Of a DNA stretch of 64,000 nt, positions 62,420 through 64,000 are shown piece by piece. The translations under genes and the position numbers were made by a program. The notes under the pieces are model-generated. The model was not told the DNA's origin. It saw only the letters and a program-made list of their open reading frames with translations, and did no database searches. The stretch is taken from assembly GCA_021730285.1 (NCBI GenBank), contig CP082962.1, positions 2,418,001-2,482,000 of the forward strand, read 5' to 3'. The stretch comes from Desulfovibrio sp. JY. Lineage in GTDB: Bacteria; Desulfobacterota; Desulfovibrionia; Desulfovibrionales; Desulfovibrionaceae. Each line of letters begins with the position of its first letter. Position 1 is the first letter of the stretch.

Positions 62420-63034
62420 ATGAGTTTGAAAATTATATTCTTACTATGTTTTTCACTTTGTCTCCCTGTTTTTATTATTCTTTTGTATATATATTCTGTC
62501 TACACAAATAAGAGCGATTTAAAGTTAAAGGAGATGCTTGCTGAAGCGAATTCAGCAGGCAGAAATATTGACGAAGTTTTTGTTTTAGAAAAAAACTTTG
62601 CTGCTATTTGTTTTATGTGCATAGGGCCAATGTTTTTAGTTGTATTTTTATCGGCTTTGTTGTTTTTTGATCATACCATTATGAAAACAATCATGTACAT
62701 ATTTGCATTCGTAATGTTTGCGCTTGGATCTGTGTCAGCTTTTTGTGACTATTTTCTTTCGATGATTGTTATTTCAAAGCGTCGTATGTATGTTAGATGT
62801 CTTCAGACGTTATATAGGCCGGTTGTTGTTGTGCTTGATGGGAGGTATCGTTACGAGGATATTCGTACTAGCATGTTTGGGCTCTACATGGCACGATATG
62901 CCGCCAGTATTTCCATGCCTTCAGGATCATACGTTGTTATAAACGTGAATAATAAAAAGCAATTACGTGATGTGCTTAATCGTATAAACTCTACTTCAGG
63001 GGGGGCCGCGGTTGAAGGTGCTGTACCTATATGA
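62420..63034 (+). CDS. Membrane protein, paralogue of the one at 63786
   Basis: 204 residues. Helices at about 1-28, 62-85 and 92-118, then a soluble C-terminal part of 85 residues with a beta-rich PH-like feel (YRYEDIRTSMFGLYMARYAA, then SIPSGSYVVIN-type strand). Its first 75 residues line up with the truncated protein at 63786 (YSVYTNKS against FSVYLNKT; AAICFMCIGPMF against AFCFTCLAPV). An R copy separates the two. Function unknown. Confidence 0.65.
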   Translation: MSLKIIFLLCFSLCLPVFIILLYIYSVYTNKSDLKLKEMLAEANSAGRNIDEVFVLEKNFAAICFMCIGPMFLVVFLSALLFFDHTIMKTIMYIFAFVMFALGSVSAFCDYFLSMIVISKRRMYVRCLQTLYRPVVVVLDGRYRYEDIRTSMFGLYMARYAASISMPSGSYVVINVNNKKQLRDVLNRINSTSGGAAVEGAVPI

Positions 63035-63089
63035 GAAGTGTGATCTTCGTGCAATAGACATTAACCGTACTGGCATTTCTAATTAACAT

Positions 63090-63690
63090 GCTGAAATAAT
63101 TAACTACTCATCTTCCACCATCACCGTTAACGCCCGTTTCGCCTTCCTCCGTGAAAAAACCCTTGAGGAGTACAAAACTGTCCAGGGGAGGGCAGTAGGA
63201 TGCGAAATAAGGGGTTGTCCGGGGGAAAAGCCCAAGCCCAAATTTCCCCCGGGGAGGGCTTCGGCTACGTTTTCAGTGAAAGTAATGCTATTTTAGCTAG
63301 TTTTGGGATGCAGGAAGCTGCATCTCCTGACTTTCAGCAGATAGGGCAGTGAAATCGGTCTGGTTGGAGCAAAATCAGCAAGTTAACGGCCAGCGAAGTC
63401 TTTCCCTGGAATCTCGGTGAAATAGCTCGATTTTGCTGAAATTAGCGAGAAAATGGGGTGCTGGGTCGCAGAGTCCTGCGATTTTTCAGTCCTGATCAGT
63501 GCCAATATCACAGAAACAGCCCCATTCCTGGTCCAGGAGAAGGGTAGGGTAGGTAAAGTGACGTATCTAACCGTAATAGCATAAGTTTCAAGATACGTTT
63601 TTTTTCGCGTTTTTGACTCACCAGTATTTGCCCCTATTCGGAGATATCGCATTTTTTGCCGTTGAAAATGATTAATCAAAAACGATCTAA
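63090..63690 (+). repeat. R repeat, long copy R3
   Basis: About 460 bp (63220-63680) match R1 nearly end to end, including TGCAGGAAGCTGCA (63309-63322), CGCAG-AGTC-CTGCG (63467-63480), GTGACGTATCTA, the TTTTTTCGCGTTTTTGACTCA block and GATTAATCA at the end. The first part (63092-63165) also matches 40740-40830. Non-coding. Confidence 0.85.
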
Positions 63691-63785
63691 AGGTGACAGG
63701 AAAACATGATAATATATCTGAAAACTCCGCTTTCAGCTAAAAGATTTGCAAACGACATTAAGAGTAGAAAGTGGTAGGTTTTTAA

Positions 63786-64000
63786 ATGAACGTAAATTTG
63801 CATTATTTAGCTGTGTTTGTTATTGTAGTTTTTATTTATGCTTTGTTATTGTTTTTATTCTCTGTGTACTTAAATAAAACAAATGATGCAATGAAACAAG
63901 TAGAAGGCCGGATTAAGTTAAAGAGAGTAAATGACGACAAAAGTTTTGTGTTAAAAAAAAGTATTTTTGCGTTCTGCTTTACTTGCTTAGCTCCAGTTAT
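63786..64000 (+). CDS. Membrane protein, 3' end beyond window
   Basis: 71 codons visible. One N-terminal helix (YLAVFVIVVFIYALLLFLF), a basic loop (MKQVEGRIKLKRVNDDKS) and the start of a second helix. Related to the protein at 62420 by eye. It lies directly downstream of R3. Ribosome site weak (GTGGTAGG). Confidence 0.6.
   Translation, partial: MNVNLHYLAVFVIVVFIYALLLFLFSVYLNKTNDAMKQVEGRIKLKRVNDDKSFVLKKSIFAFCFTCLAPV

Overview
The window looks like the chromosome of a sulfate-reducing deltaproteobacterium of the Desulfovibrio/Solidesulfovibrio type. This is inferred from the GC-rich core genes (glycerol kinase, an iron-type alcohol dehydrogenase, CheV), the lipoprotein and Tat signals, and the style of the arsenic cluster. 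No rRNA gene or other decisive marker is present, so the genus is a guess. The left part is mostly GC-rich, while from about 38 kb onward AT-rich, codon-atypical accessory DNA dominates.

Layout. 1-4.8 kb: glpK (5' end cut by the window edge), a convergent Fe-ADH, a degenerate receiver protein and CheV. 4.8-9.0 kb: IS debris, a divergent AraC regulator / NmrA-like oxidoreductase pair, and a radical SAM/SPASM protein. 9.4-14.2 kb: a seven-gene minus-strand arsenic cluster (arsR, DGC zinc protein, ArsP-type permease, CXXC mini-thioredoxin, exported thioredoxin, CcdA-like protein, ACR3 pump), with palindromic operators. 14.2-17 kb: two broken transposases flanking a small HTH protein and a cysteine-rich protein. 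17-22 kb: ArsR-type regulator / Tat metallo-beta-lactamase-fold hydrolase, then a MEDS-domain protein overlapping a hybrid sensor kinase. 22-27 kb: tetR-adaptor-RND pump (TriC-like). 27-33.5 kb: a second RND pump with a divergent two-component system, organised like Acinetobacter AdeAB/AdeRS. 33.7-37.5 kb: a LysR/flavodoxin deletion scar, a Tat alpha/beta hydrolase and an HxlR regulator separated by an intact IS2-like insertion with a 5-bp target duplication.

From 38 kb on the DNA is a mobile-element-like island. It holds a YkgJ-type Cys protein, a membrane protein translationally coupled to a poly-glycine peptide, a truncated tRNA-Val, a four-gene operon of secreted and zinc-ribbon proteins, two tyrosine recombinases, and a primase-helicase followed by iteron-like TTGCAAC repeats. 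It also holds a TGT/DpdA-like protein, a DUF3102-like protein, a stand-alone sigma-54 activator with GAFTGA, an XRE regulator and several small membrane proteins.

The most unusual structure is a family of long non-coding repeats (called R here). Copies lie at about 14.7, 37.6, 60.9, 61.4 and 63.2 kb, with decayed relatives near 40.7, 45.6 and 53.7 kb. Each full or partial R copy sits directly upstream of a plus-strand cargo gene. R carries conserved palindromes, one showing a compensatory base change between copies. Several cargo genes are followed by a related hairpin. R copy, cargo gene and hairpin together resemble a cassette-like unit that I do not recognise from described systems.
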